DNA of 64,000 bases from Gaetbulibacter_B jejuensis (lineage in GTDB: Bacteria > Bacteroidota > Bacteroidia > Flavobacteriales > Flavobacteriaceae), in contig NZ_BAAAGF010000005.1 in the NCBI RefSeq assembly GCF_039524015.1, forward strand, positions 1 to 64,000. The letters run 5' to 3'. The stretch's first letter is position 1, and every line of letters begins with the position of its first letter. The notes beneath the pieces were generated by a model. The model was not told the DNA's origin. It saw only the letters and a list, made by a program, of their open reading frames with translations, and made no database searches. Both the position numbers and the translations under genes were made by a program. Positions 51,706-60,036 of this stretch are shown in pieces.

Positions 51706-54243
51706 TTATATTAATCCAAATTGTTCAAAATGATGATTTAAATGTTTTCTTTCTAGTAAGTAAGATTCGTAACGATTCAACTCTCCAAACACTAAATTCT
51801 TCAATTTAGCACCTGGATTTTCCTTGAAAAACTCGATGTATTTTTTGCGTTGTTCCTTAAACTTCTCAATCGCTGTTTCTAAATCTTGATGTTTTAAATC
51901 GTCTAGTGTGTCTTTTTCTAACTGTGGAAATTGAGAATTTTGTGGAAACTTTCTATAGTTATATAAACTTGCGTGCACCTTGTCTAAAATCTTTTCTGGT
52001 GTGGCAATTTCAAAATCTTGAATTTCGCCAGACGCAATTTTATAAGTGTATTCTAAATGCTCCACCATATGTTGAGGCGTCATAATGCCCCATTTTGGTT
52101 TGGCATCTGCTTTTAATTTTGATAAACATTCGTTTATTTTTTCTTCAGTCATTTCAACAAAGGTTTCTTGCTTTTTCTGAACCATTGTTAAGATGGTAGC
52201 CACTGCAACCAACGGACTGTCTTTGTCTGATTTTTGGCTTTCTGGTCGGTTTTCAAAATTAGCATCAAAAACCTCAACGTGCCATTTTACAATACCACTT
52301 GGATGCTCTGTTGATGACACATCTCGATCCACTTTTTCCTTACAGGTTAAACGCACATAAATGGTATCGTTGTGATATAACGGTCTTAAAAATCGGATAG
52401 AATCCAAACCGTAATTTGCTGCTACAGGGCCTTTATTAGGATACACAAACAAACCAGCTGCAGCCGAAATTATAAAATAACCGTGAGCTGTTCGCTTTTC
52501 GAAAATACTTCCATCTAAAGAAGTAATATCTGTATGTGCGTAAAAATGGTCCCAAGTTAAATTGGCAAAATTCTGAATATCAGTATCCGTAAGTGTACGC
52601 TTATGCGTTTTTAAAGACATTCCTGGTTGAATATCTTCCCAATGGTACTTAAACGGATGGTCTTCAGCTTCTTTATATTTTGCATTTTGCTGATATATGC
52701 CAGTGATTTCGGTAATTGTTGATGGTGTTCCTTGAATCGCAGTTCGTTGCAAATAGTGTTTAATACCGCGCATTCCACCCATTTCTTCTCCACCACCAGC
52801 ACGTCCTGGACCTCCGTGAACCAAGTACGGTAACGGCGAACCGTGACCTGTACTTTGTTTTGCCATTTCGCGATTAATCACCAATATTCTTCCGTGATGA
52901 CTTGCTGCATTTACCACATAATCAGTCGCGATGTTATCATCATAAGTTGCAATAGAAGACACTAACGAGCCTTTACCCATTTGCGCTAATTGCACAGCTT
53001 CGTCCATTGATTTGTATGGCATAATGGTACTTACTGGTCCGAATGCTTCGCGCTCGTGAACAACATTATTTTGGAAAGGATTATCAGTTCTAAACACCAC
53101 TGGACTGATGAATGCACCTTTATTAGCATCCGCACCAATGGTTTCGATATTATCGAGATTGCCATAAACCATTTCAGCTTCTTTGCTGATGTCTGCAATG
53201 GAACTTTTAACGGCTTCAACTTGCTGTTTGCTTACCAATGAGCCCATTCGTACTTCCTTAAGTCTTGGGTCTCCAATGGTTACTTTATCGAGTTCTTTTG
53301 CTAATGCAATTTGAACATCTTCAACTAAATTTTCAGGAACAATAATGCGTCGGATGGCTGTACATTTTTGTCCGGCTTTTACGGTCATTTCCTTTCGAAC
53401 TTCCTTAACAAACAAATTGAATTCTGGTGTTCCAGGAACTGCATCTTCTCCTAAAATAGAGGCGTTAAGCGAATCGGCTTCCATAGTAAAAGGCACAGAT
53501 TCTTCAATTAATCTTGCGTGTGCTTTTAACAAACGACCTGTTGCTGCCGAACCTGTAAAAGTTACGACATCTTGAGATTCAACCGTATCTAAAACAGTTT
53601 TTACGGTTCCGTTTATGATTTGAAGTGCGCCTTCTGGTAAAATACCTGAATTGATAATTTCTCTCGCTACAGCTTCAGCTAAATAAGCCGATGATGGCGC
53701 TGGCAAAACCACTGCTGGTACACCAGCCATCCAATTGACAGCACACTTTTCTAACATTCCCCAAACCGGAAAATTAAATGCGTTGATATGTACTGCAACA
53801 CCTTTTTTGGGCACCATAATATGATGCGCCATAAAGCGTCCCCCTCGAGACAAATCGATTGGGTCGCCTTCTACGTGAAACGATTTGTTTGGAAACAATT
53901 TTCGTAATGATGCGTTGGCAAACAGGTTACCAAAACCACCTTCAATATCTATCCAACTATCTACACGTGTTGCGCCAGTTCTGTAACTTAAATCGTAAAA
54001 TTGTTCTTTGCGTTTTGTAAGGCAAAGTGCTAATTTTTTGAGCATATTACCTCGCTCTTGAAAGGTCATTTTACGAAGTACTTCACCTCCTTTTGTGCGT
54101 CCGTAGTTAAGAACTTCAGGAATATCTAATCCTTCAACAGCCCAATTTGTGAAGTGTTCGCCTGTTATGGCGTCGTAAATTGGTGCTCCTTCTTCTTTTC
54201 CTGTGGTCCATTGTCCTTGGACGTAGTGTTGAATTTTGTTCAT
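51706..54243 (-). CDS. paaZ: PaaZ bifunctional oxepin-CoA hydrolase/aldehyde dehydrogenase with extra C-terminal DUF1569-like domain
   Basis: 845 residues from the ATG at 54243. Aldehyde dehydrogenase domain (about 1-510) with catalytic Cys294 in GQKCTAIRR and Glu in FTMEADSLN; MaoC-like hydratase domain (about 535-685, TDTDIQNFANLTWDHFYAHTD) that opens the oxepin ring. The E. coli protein has 681 residues and stops there. Here about 160 residues follow (from MTEEKINECLSKLKA), including MTPQHMVEHLEY, NLVFGELNRYESYLLERKHL and NHHFEQFGL, resembling the DinB-fold DUF1569 family with several His residues. That third domain is unusual and its function unknown. The upstream MGIK extension lies next to repeat sequence and is rejected. 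Confidence 0.93.
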   Translation of the reverse strand: MNKIQHYVQGQWTTGKEEGAPIYDAITGEHFTNWAVEGLDIPEVLNYGRTKGGEVLRKMTFQERGNMLKKLALCLTKRKEQFYDLSYRTGATRVDSWIDIEGGFGNLFANASLRKLFPNKSFHVEGDPIDLSRGGRFMAHHIMVPKKGVAVHINAFNFPVWGMLEKCAVNWMAGVPAVVLPAPSSAYLAEAVAREIINSGILPEGALQIINGTVKTVLDTVESQDVVTFTGSAATGRLLKAHARLIEESVPFTMEADSLNASILGEDAVPGTPEFNLFVKEVRKEMTVKAGQKCTAIRRIIVPENLVEDVQIALAKELDKVTIGDPRLKEVRMGSLVSKQQVEAVKSSIADISKEAEMVYGNLDNIETIGADANKGAFISPVVFRTDNPFQNNVVHEREAFGPVSTIMPYKSMDEAVQLAQMGKGSLVSSIATYDDNIATDYVVNAASHHGRILVINREMAKQSTGHGSPLPYLVHGGPGRAGGGEEMGGMRGIKHYLQRTAIQGTPSTITEITGIYQQNAKYKEAEDHPFKYHWEDIQPGMSLKTHKRTLTDTDIQNFANLTWDHFYAHTDITSLDGSIFEKRTAHGYFIISAAAGLFVYPNKGPVAANYGLDSIRFLRPLYHNDTIYVRLTCKEKVDRDVSSTEHPSGIVKWHVEVFDANFENRPESQKSDKDSPLVAVATILTMVQKKQETFVEMTEEKINECLSKLKADAKPKWGIMTPQHMVEHLEYTYKIASGEIQDFEIATPEKILDKVHASLYNYRKFPQNSQFPQLEKDTLDDLKHQDLETAIEKFKEQRKKYIEFFKENPGAKLKNLVFGELNRYESYLLERKHLNHHFEQFGLI

Positions 54244-54247
54244 CTTA

Positions 54248-54267
54248 ATGCCCACGAAAGTGGGTAT
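54248..54267. repeat. Short intergenic palindrome (CCCACTTTCGTGGG type)
   Basis: CCCACGAAAGTGGG with GAAA loop, 4 nt upstream of the paaZ ATG, where it may affect translation. Confidence 0.7.
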
Positions 54268-54294
54268 CTATTTAAATTAAACTTCTTTTCGTGT

Positions 54295-54417
54295 TGGCGC
54301 TACCTAAAGGTCGGGCTTTCCGTTATATCTTTTTTACTTGTTCTCGATACATCCCGATCTTTATTGTCGGGACACTCGACCTGAGGTAAAAAAAGATGTC
54401 ACTTCAATCCCTAACGC
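54295..54417 (+). repeat. Dispersed intergenic element, copy 3 (inverted)
   Basis: Plus strand reads GGCGCTACCTAAAGGTCGGG, TTATATCTTTTTTAC, then an insert with TTCTCGATACA and CCCGAT...GTCGGG hairpin, an A-run, and CAATCCCTAACGCAC. This matches the minus strand of copies 1 and 2. It lies between paaJ and paaZ in the opposite orientation. Confidence 0.75.
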
Positions 54418-54469
54418 ACTTACTTGCTATGTTTTTTCTTAACCAAAGTTTGTTTTCTTTTTGCTAAGA

Positions 54470-54490
54470 GATTCCTGCCTACGCAGGAAT
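54470..54490. repeat. Short palindrome covering the paaJ stop codon
   Basis: ATTCCTGCCTACGCAGGAAT: 8-bp arms with a 4-nt loop in which the TAG stop of paaJ is formed. Same family as 58792-58812 and 61067-61087. The last residues of PaaJ (Ile-Pro-Ala) are read from the repeat. Confidence 0.8.
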
Positions 54491-55690
54491 TCGTTCAATC
54501 ACAGCGGCATAGCCTTGACCCACGCCAATACACATTGTTACCAATGCGTAACGTTTGTTTTGCTCTTTGAGCTCTAAAGCCGCTGAATAGGCGATTCTGG
54601 TGCCTGTAACGCCAAGCGGATGGCCTATTGCGATAGAGCCTCCATTTGGATTGATTCTTGGGTCATTGTCTGCCAATCCCCAAGCTCTGGTACACGCCAA
54701 TGCTTGCGCTGCAAAGGCTTCGTTGAGCTCTATGATGTCGATATCATCCATTGTTAATCCGGCTTTTGCCAAAGCTTTGTTGGACGCCTCGACTGGACCA
54801 ATGCCCATAATTCGAGGTTCTACACCTACGACAGCCGAACTCACGATGCGCGCTAAAGGCTTTAGATTGTATTTTTTCACAGCCTCTTCACTAGCGATAA
54901 TGGTTGCTGCTGCTCCATCGTTTAATCCTGATGCATTTCCTGCGGTTACGCTTCCGCCTTCTTTTTTAAAGGCTGGTCGTAATTTGGCTAAAATCTCTTT
55001 TGATGTTGTTGGTTTTACAAATTCGTCTTTTGCAAAAACGATTGGGTCTTTTTTGCGTTGAGGAATTTCGACAGGTAGAATTTCTTTTTCTAATCGCCCG
55101 TTTTCTTGTGCTTGTGATGCTTTCATCTGACTCCAGTATGCGAATGCATCTTGGTCTTCTCGCGAAATGTTATATTTCTCGACAAGATTTTCGGCTGTCA
55201 TTCCCATTCCGTCTGTGCCATACATTTCGTGCATTTTTGGGTTTACAAAACGCCATCCGAATGTGGAATCGTAAAGTTTTGAATCGCCTCCAAAAGCGCT
55301 TGATGGTTTTGCCATAACGTATGGTCCGCGTGTCATATTCTCAACACCTCCAGAAATAAACACATCGCCATCGCCTGCTTTTATCGCTCTGTTAGCGTGA
55401 ATAATTGCTGACAAACCTGAACTACACAGTCTATTCACGGTTTCTCCTGGAACTGTAAATGGTAATCCTGCTAAAAGTGATGCCATACGAGCTACGTTAC
55501 GATTGTCTTCTCCTGCTTGATTAGCACAACCCAGAATAACATCGTCGTATGCTTCTTTTGGAATGTTTGGGTTTCGTTTTACGATTTCTTTAATTACTAA
55601 AGCTGCTAAATCATCTGTACGTACAGCCGATAATGTGCCTTTGTAATTTCCTATTGGTGTTCTTATGCCATCTATTATGTATGCTTCCAT
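54479..55690 (-). CDS. paaJ: 3-oxoadipyl-CoA thiolase
   Basis: 403 residues. Thiolase with all three catalytic motifs: NRLCSSGLSAIIHANRAIKAG (nucleophile Cys near 88), GGSIAIGHPLGVTGTRI (His near 354) and VTMCIGVGQGYAAVIE (Cys near 386). It releases acetyl-CoA in the last paa step and also from 3-oxo-5,6-dehydrosuberyl-CoA (established for PaaJ). Its stop codon lies inside a repeat palindrome (54470-54490). The upstream gap to paaI carries a GAARTC hexamer repeat and one palindrome. Confidence 0.95.
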   Translation of the reverse strand: MEAYIIDGIRTPIGNYKGTLSAVRTDDLAALVIKEIVKRNPNIPKEAYDDVILGCANQAGEDNRNVARMASLLAGLPFTVPGETVNRLCSSGLSAIIHANRAIKAGDGDVFISGGVENMTRGPYVMAKPSSAFGGDSKLYDSTFGWRFVNPKMHEMYGTDGMGMTAENLVEKYNISREDQDAFAYWSQMKASQAQENGRLEKEILPVEIPQRKKDPIVFAKDEFVKPTTSKEILAKLRPAFKKEGGSVTAGNASGLNDGAAATIIASEEAVKKYNLKPLARIVSSAVVGVEPRIMGIGPVEASNKALAKAGLTMDDIDIIELNEAFAAQALACTRAWGLADNDPRINPNGGSIAIGHPLGVTGTRIAYSAALELKEQNKRYALVTMCIGVGQGYAAVIERIPA

Positions 55691-55698
55691 ATTATTTT

Positions 55699-55791
55699 GA
55701 AATCGAAGCCGAAATCGAAATTGAAGTCGAACTTCTTACTTTTTATTTTTCTCTATTCTTTTTTTAGATCCTGAATCAAGTTCAGGATGAC
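55699..55791. repeat. GAARTC hexamer tract and palindrome between paaI and paaJ
   Basis: 55699-55731 is a run of GAA-rich hexamers (GAAATCGAAGCC...GAAGTCGAA) and 55767-55791 is the palindrome GATCCTGAATCAAGTTCAGG. A similar hexamer run on the other strand is at 58754-58788. Confidence 0.7.
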
Positions 55792-55800
55792 AAGTCTTTT

Positions 55801-56205
55801 TTACTCCCAATCTTTTTGAGTGCGATAAACAACACCTTTAAAAAGTGCTACCAGTTCATCTCCTCGTTTTACTTCTACGATATTAAATCCGAGTCTGTTT
55901 TTTACGTTTTCTATCACAGATTCAGCGACTAAATAATCTCCTTCATTTAATGCTTCTATATGGTTGATGCTGGTTTCTATAGACACAGCAAATTTTCCGT
56001 GTGTATTTGCCGCAAAACCAAAAGCGGTATCTGCCAATGCATAACTGATTCCACCGTGTGCTTTTCCCATACTATTAAGCATTTCCTTGCGAACCGTCAT
56101 TGCCACGCGACAACGACCGATTTCGCATTCTAGGATTTCGATGCCTAACCAAGTGCTGAATGCATCTTGACTTAACATTTTATGTGGAATTTGTTCTCCT
56201 TGCAT
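55801..56205 (-). CDS. paaI: PaaI hotdog-fold acyl-CoA thioesterase
   Basis: 134 residues. Single hotdog domain with the PaaI catalytic loop GKAHGGISYALADTAFGFAAN (active-site Asp in ALAD) and SIETSINHIEALNEGD. It hydrolyses ring-hydroxylated phenylacetyl-CoA to spare CoA (established for the family). Its ATG overlaps the paaH stop by one nt (TAATG), showing translational coupling. Confidence 0.94.
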   Translation of the reverse strand: MQGEQIPHKMLSQDAFSTWLGIEILECEIGRCRVAMTVRKEMLNSMGKAHGGISYALADTAFGFAANTHGKFAVSIETSINHIEALNEGDYLVAESVIENVKNRLGFNIVEVKRGDELVALFKGVVYRTQKDWE

Positions 56206-57359
56206 TAAAAGAATGTTTTATTTTCTTTATTCATTTTACGCAACAACGGACTACAACGGTAGCGGTCTTCGTGATACTCATTGTACAATTCATCTAATTT
56301 TGTTACACACCAATCAATGCCTTTTTCATCTGCCCAGGCTAATAATCCTTTTGGATAGTTAACACCTTTAGTCATAGCGTTGTCTATATCTTCTGCTGAT
56401 GCGATGTTTAAAAACAAAGCGTCTGCTGCTTCGTTGATTAACATTACTAGAACACGGTCGAAAATGTTTTTTGCTAATTCGCTATCTTCTTTTGGTTCTT
56501 GCTTTACAGCTCCTTCAGAATAATCATAGTAACCTTTTCCTGTTTTTCTTCCTAAATAGCCTGCTTCACTTAAACGCTTTTGTGTGAAACTTGGCTTGTA
56601 TCTTGGGTCGAAATAAAAGGCTGTAAATACGGTTTCCGTTACTGTGTAATTGACATCATTGCCAATAAAATCCATTAATTCGAATGGTCCCATTCTGAAA
56701 CCTCCCAATGTTTTTAAACTATGGTCAATGGTTTCAAAATCAGCGATACCTTCTTCGTAAATTCTTAACGCTTCTCCATAAAATGGTCGCGCTACGCGGT
56801 TTACGATAAAACCAGGTGTATCCTTGGCAACAGCTACTGTTTTTTTCCAACTTTTTATGGTTTCAACCGATTTGTCTAAAACCGCTTTTGAGGTTTGCAC
56901 TGCTGGAATAACCTCAACCAATTTCATTAATGGTGCTGGGTTGAAAAAGTGTATACCGATGCAACGTTTTGGTTTTTGTAATGATGATGCTATGGATGCT
57001 ATGGATAAACTCGATGTGTTTGATGCTACAATACAATCATCCGCAACATAGCTTTCCAATTCTGAAAAAACTTTCTTCTTGATATCGATATTTTCTACGA
57101 TAGCTTCAATCGTAATATTTGAATCTGCTAATGCTTTTAGACTATCGACATACGTTATATTTGACTGAATTCTGTTTTTTTCTTCGGCATCTATTCGACC
57201 TTTTTCAATGAGTCTATTTAATATTTTTTCAAGGCTTGCTTTAGCTTTGTCTAAAGCCGCTTGGTTGGTATCGTATAATTTCACAGAACAACCTGCAGTT
57301 GCCGCTACTTGAGCGATACCGCTTCCCATTGTTCCTGAACCGATTATTCCTACGTTCAT
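56205..57359 (-). CDS. paaH: 3-hydroxyadipyl-CoA dehydrogenase PaaH
   Basis: 384 residues. N-terminal Rossmann fold with GIIGSGTMGSGIAQ (NAD binding), conserved HFFNPAPLMKLVEVI with the catalytic His near 140, then two C-terminal 3-hydroxyacyl-CoA dehydrogenase domains (GFIVNRVARPFYGEALRI and GVNYPKGLLAWADE). Oxidises 3-hydroxyadipyl-CoA with NAD+. E. coli PaaH has 475 residues, so this is shorter, as is usual in Bacteroidota. Start and stop overlap the neighbouring genes by one nt each. Confidence 0.94.
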   Translation of the reverse strand: MNVGIIGSGTMGSGIAQVAATAGCSVKLYDTNQAALDKAKASLEKILNRLIEKGRIDAEEKNRIQSNITYVDSLKALADSNITIEAIVENIDIKKKVFSELESYVADDCIVASNTSSLSIASIASSLQKPKRCIGIHFFNPAPLMKLVEVIPAVQTSKAVLDKSVETIKSWKKTVAVAKDTPGFIVNRVARPFYGEALRIYEEGIADFETIDHSLKTLGGFRMGPFELMDFIGNDVNYTVTETVFTAFYFDPRYKPSFTQKRLSEAGYLGRKTGKGYYDYSEGAVKQEPKEDSELAKNIFDRVLVMLINEAADALFLNIASAEDIDNAMTKGVNYPKGLLAWADEKGIDWCVTKLDELYNEYHEDRYRCSPLLRKMNKENKTFF

Positions 57360-58138
57360 TATTTTCCTTTAAAAGTTGGTTTACGTTTTTCTACAAAAGC
57401 TGAAACACCTTCTTCGTAATCTTCCGTTTGAGCTGCTTCTATTTGTAATTTTGATTCTAATGCTAATTGCTCTTCCAAATTATTGGTTAAGGATTGATTA
57501 AAGGCTTCCTTAATTTTCCCTAAAGCTAATGTTGGCATATTAGCGAGTTTCAATGCTAATTTATTCACGTCTTCTTCAAAACTTTCTAATGGCAACACTT
57601 TGTATATCATTCCCATTTTTTCGGCTTCATCGGCAGACACTTTATCACCTAACATCGCTAATGCTGATGCTTTTTGAAAACCTATTAAGCGAGGTAAAAA
57701 AAAGGTTCCTGCGCTGTCTGGTATTAAACCTATTAAGCTAAACGCTTGAATGAAACTTACTTTTTCGTGAGCCACAACAATATCACAAGCCAATGCGATG
57801 TTTGCTCCTGCTCCTGCTGCCACACCATTTATCGCACCAATGATTGGTTTTTTAATGTTTCTAATTCTGGTGATAATTGGATTGTAATGCTCTTCTAGAA
57901 TTTTCTTGAATCCTGGGTTTAATTCCGGACTTGTTACTTCTTTTAAGTCTTGACCTGCGCAAAATGCTTTTCCGTTTCCGGTTAGCACGATTGCTCTTAC
58001 TTCAGAATTACTTTCGCAATCGTCAAAAACTTGCTGTAGATTTAATGCCATTTCTCGATTAAAGCTATTAAAAACTTCTGGTCGGTTTAGTGTGATATAG
58101 GCTATGTTGTTTTTTATTTTAAGCTGAATGCTTTCCAT
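57359..58138 (-). CDS. paaG: 1,2-epoxyphenylacetyl-CoA isomerase PaaG
   Basis: 259 residues from ATG at 58138. Crotonase fold with GNGKAFCAGQDLKEV and GVAAGAGANIALACDIVVA (oxyanion hole) and the isomerase Asp in GLIPDSAGTFFLPRLIG, which matches PaaG rather than a hydratase. It rearranges the ring epoxide to the oxepin. The frame can be extended 20 codons upstream, but that reading (VICHSALDAES) is a translated copy of an intergenic palindrome and is not part of the protein. Stop overlaps the paaH start by one nt. Confidence 0.93.
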   Translation of the reverse strand: MESIQLKIKNNIAYITLNRPEVFNSFNREMALNLQQVFDDCESNSEVRAIVLTGNGKAFCAGQDLKEVTSPELNPGFKKILEEHYNPIITRIRNIKKPIIGAINGVAAGAGANIALACDIVVAHEKVSFIQAFSLIGLIPDSAGTFFLPRLIGFQKASALAMLGDKVSADEAEKMGMIYKVLPLESFEEDVNKLALKLANMPTLALGKIKEAFNQSLTNNLEEQLALESKLQIEAAQTEDYEEGVSAFVEKRKPTFKGK

Positions 58139-58157
58139 ATTTTTTTCTTTTATTTTG

Positions 58158-58182
58158 GATTCCGCATCAAGTGCGGAATGAC
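58158..58182. repeat. Short intergenic palindrome (CCGCATCAAGTGCGG type)
   Basis: GATTCCGCATCAAGTGCGGA then ATGAC, between paaD stop and the true paaG start. Near-copy of 50168-50192. Confidence 0.8.
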
Positions 58183-58185
58183 AAA

Positions 58186-58686
58186 TCACTTCAAACATTT
58201 AAAATAATCAAATGGTTCTTGGCAGTCGTTGCACTGGAATTGTGCTTTACAAGCTGTTGAACCAAATTGACTTATCATTTTAGTATTTGTGCTTCCGCAT
58301 TGCGGACATTTTACTAATTGTTTTCCTTCCAGTAACACGGACTTGTCGGCTTCTTCATCTAATGGTGCTGCGATACCGTAATCTTCGAGTGCTTTTCTGC
58401 CTCTTGGTGTAATCCAATCGGTTGTCCAAGCTGGATGTAAAATCAAATCTACTTCAGCGGTATAACCTGCTTTTTGCATTGCGCGTTTGATATCATCTCC
58501 GATAACATCCATTGCAGGACAGCCGCTGTAGGTTGGTGTGATTTCGATTTTTACAATATCATTTTCGATAACAGCAGAACGCACAACTCCCATATCCATA
58601 ATGGATAATACTGGGATTTCTGGGTCGCTTACACTTTCCAGTATTTTATATAACTTTTGGTCTATTTGTAATTTGTCTTTTGTCAA
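58186..58686 (-). CDS. paaD: PaaD, iron-sulfur/metal assembly factor of phenylacetyl-CoA epoxidase
   Basis: 166 residues. N-terminal MIP18/DUF59 domain (about 10-100, SVSDPEIPVLSIMDMGVVR ... TPTYSGCPAMDVI) and a C-terminal zinc ribbon (CPQC ... CNDC ... FKC). It is thought to help mature the epoxidase, possibly its FeS or di-iron site. Fourteen nt before the paaG repeat. All expected cysteines are present. Confidence 0.92.
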   Translation of the reverse strand: MTKDKLQIDQKLYKILESVSDPEIPVLSIMDMGVVRSAVIENDIVKIEITPTYSGCPAMDVIGDDIKRAMQKAGYTAEVDLILHPAWTTDWITPRGRKALEDYGIAAPLDEEADKSVLLEGKQLVKCPQCGSTNTKMISQFGSTACKAQFQCNDCQEPFDYFKCLK

Positions 58687-58703
58687 AATTAAATCTTAAA
58701 ACA

Positions 58704-58812
58704 CCCCTAAAGTCCCCTCAAGGGGACAATTAAAATTACAATATTGATACTCTCTTCTTCGACTTCGTCTTCAGTTTCGATTTCAATTTAAGATTCCTGC
58801 TTTCGCAGGAAT
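58704..58812. repeat. Intergenic repeats between paaC and paaD
   Basis: 58704-58727 holds CCCCTAAAGTCCCCTCAAGG and GGAC; 58754-58788 is a GAARTC-type hexamer run on the minus strand; 58792-58812 is the palindrome ATTCCTGCTTTCGCAGGAAT. Confidence 0.75.
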
Positions 58813-58815
58813 TTG

Positions 58816-59571
58816 TTACCATTCCATATTTGGATAGGTGCGTTGCATATATTGTAAATCGGCTAGCAAGTAACCCATATGTTCGGTATGAATGCCTTGC
58901 TTTCCTCCTTTTTGAAAGTATTTGCTTTCTGGAACGCTTAACGTCGCTTCTTCTAAAACTGCATTTACTTCTTCGTAATAGGCATCTTTTAATTTAGTGA
59001 CATCTACTCCAACGCCTTCAGCAACCATAGCTTTATCAGCTTCGGTTTGATGAAATAATTCATCGGTATACGTCCATAAATCATTTATTGCTGTTTGAAT
59101 ACGACTATGACTTTCTTCAGTACCATCTCCTAACCGCTTAATCCAATCGGATGAGAAACGCTTATGGTAACTCACTTCTTTGATGGATTTTTTTGCGATA
59201 GCTGATAAGTTTAAATCGGTACTTTTTTCTAATTCGGTTAGCATTAAAAAATGATATACATCGAATAAGAATTGTCTTGCCATTGTGTACCCAAAATCGG
59301 TATTTGGTTGCTCTACCAATAACACATTGAAGTACTCGCGTTCTTTACGAAGCATCGCGATATCATCTTCTGTTCTGCCATCTCCGGCAATTTTTGTTGC
59401 ATATTGATAATAACTACGTACTTGCCCTAATAAATCTAACGACATATTGGTGCACGCGATATCGGTTTCTAAACTTGGTCCGTGACCGCAAAGCTCTCCT
59501 AATCTCTGACCGAGAATTAGGCTGTTGTCTGCGATACCTAGGATGTAGTTGTATAAGTTTTCATTTTTCAT
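58816..59571 (-). CDS. paaC: PaaC, structural subunit of phenylacetyl-CoA epoxidase
   Basis: 251 residues. Ferritin-like four-helix protein that pairs with PaaA as a structural partner; contains LGQRLGELCGHGPSLETDIACTNMSLDLLGQ near the start and EVSYHKRFSSDWIKRLGDGTEESHSRIQ. It lacks the metal-ligand set of PaaA, as known. Part of the tight paaE-A-B-C-D order. Confidence 0.95.
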   Translation of the reverse strand: MKNENLYNYILGIADNSLILGQRLGELCGHGPSLETDIACTNMSLDLLGQVRSYYQYATKIAGDGRTEDDIAMLRKEREYFNVLLVEQPNTDFGYTMARQFLFDVYHFLMLTELEKSTDLNLSAIAKKSIKEVSYHKRFSSDWIKRLGDGTEESHSRIQTAINDLWTYTDELFHQTEADKAMVAEGVGVDVTKLKDAYYEEVNAVLEEATLSVPESKYFQKGGKQGIHTEHMGYLLADLQYMQRTYPNMEW

Positions 59572-59586
59572 TTTTAATCAAATTGA

Positions 59587-59655
59587 GACCTTTCGACTGC
59601 GCTCAAGGTGACATTTAACATAAATAAAGAGATCCTGAAACGAGTTCAGGATGAC
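59587..59655. repeat. Intergenic repeats between paaB and paaC
   Basis: 59587-59612 is GACCTTTCGACTGCGCTCAA followed by GGTGAC (a dispersed-type repeat), and 59631-59655 is the palindrome GATCCTGAAACGAGTTCAGG followed by ATGAC. Confidence 0.75.
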
Positions 59656-59669
59656 AAAGCCTTGCTTTG

Positions 59670-59960
59670 TTACATATGTTTTACGTCGTCTGGTAAATCA
59701 TAAAATGTTGGATGACGATACACCTTGTCTTGTGCTGGTTCAAATAATTCGCCATTATGCTCTGGATTTGATGCTGTAATATGCTTACTTTCTACAATCC
59801 AAATGCTTACACCTTCGTTACGTCTTGTGTAAACGTCCCTTGCATTTTCTAAAGCCATTTCTGCATCTGCTGCATGAAGACTTCCGAAATGACGATGTTC
59901 TAATCCGTTTTTACTTCTTACGAAAACCTCCCAAAGTGGCCAGTTCTTTTTATTAGACAT
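59670..59960 (-). CDS. paaB: PaaB, subunit of phenylacetyl-CoA epoxidase
   Basis: 96 residues, the family length. Contains WPLWEVFVRSKNGLEHRHFGSLHAADAEMALENARDVYTRR and IWIVESKHITA, the PaaB signature. It bridges PaaA/PaaC heterotetramers and is needed for activity. Its first codons overlap a TTAGATATTAGA-type tandem repeat (59953-60029). Confidence 0.96.
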   Translation of the reverse strand: MSNKKNWPLWEVFVRSKNGLEHRHFGSLHAADAEMALENARDVYTRRNEGVSIWIVESKHITASNPEHNGELFEPAQDKVYRHPTFYDLPDDVKHM

Positions 59961-60029
59961 TAGATATTAGATATTAGATGTTAGACTTTATCAGAGTACT
60001 TCTCTCATTTCTCATTTCTCGAGTCTAAC
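59953..60029. repeat. TTAGATAT tandem repeat with inverted ends
   Basis: Three to four copies of TTAGAYAT (59953-59986) and an inverted pair GTTAGACT (59980-59987) / AGTCTAAC (60022-60029). It lies in the paaA-paaB gap and touches the paaB start. Confidence 0.7.
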
Positions 60030-60036
60030 CTTCTGA

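Noticed and set aside
58139..58198. N-terminal 20-residue extension of PaaG
   Set aside because: It translates an intergenic palindrome (VICHSALDAES).
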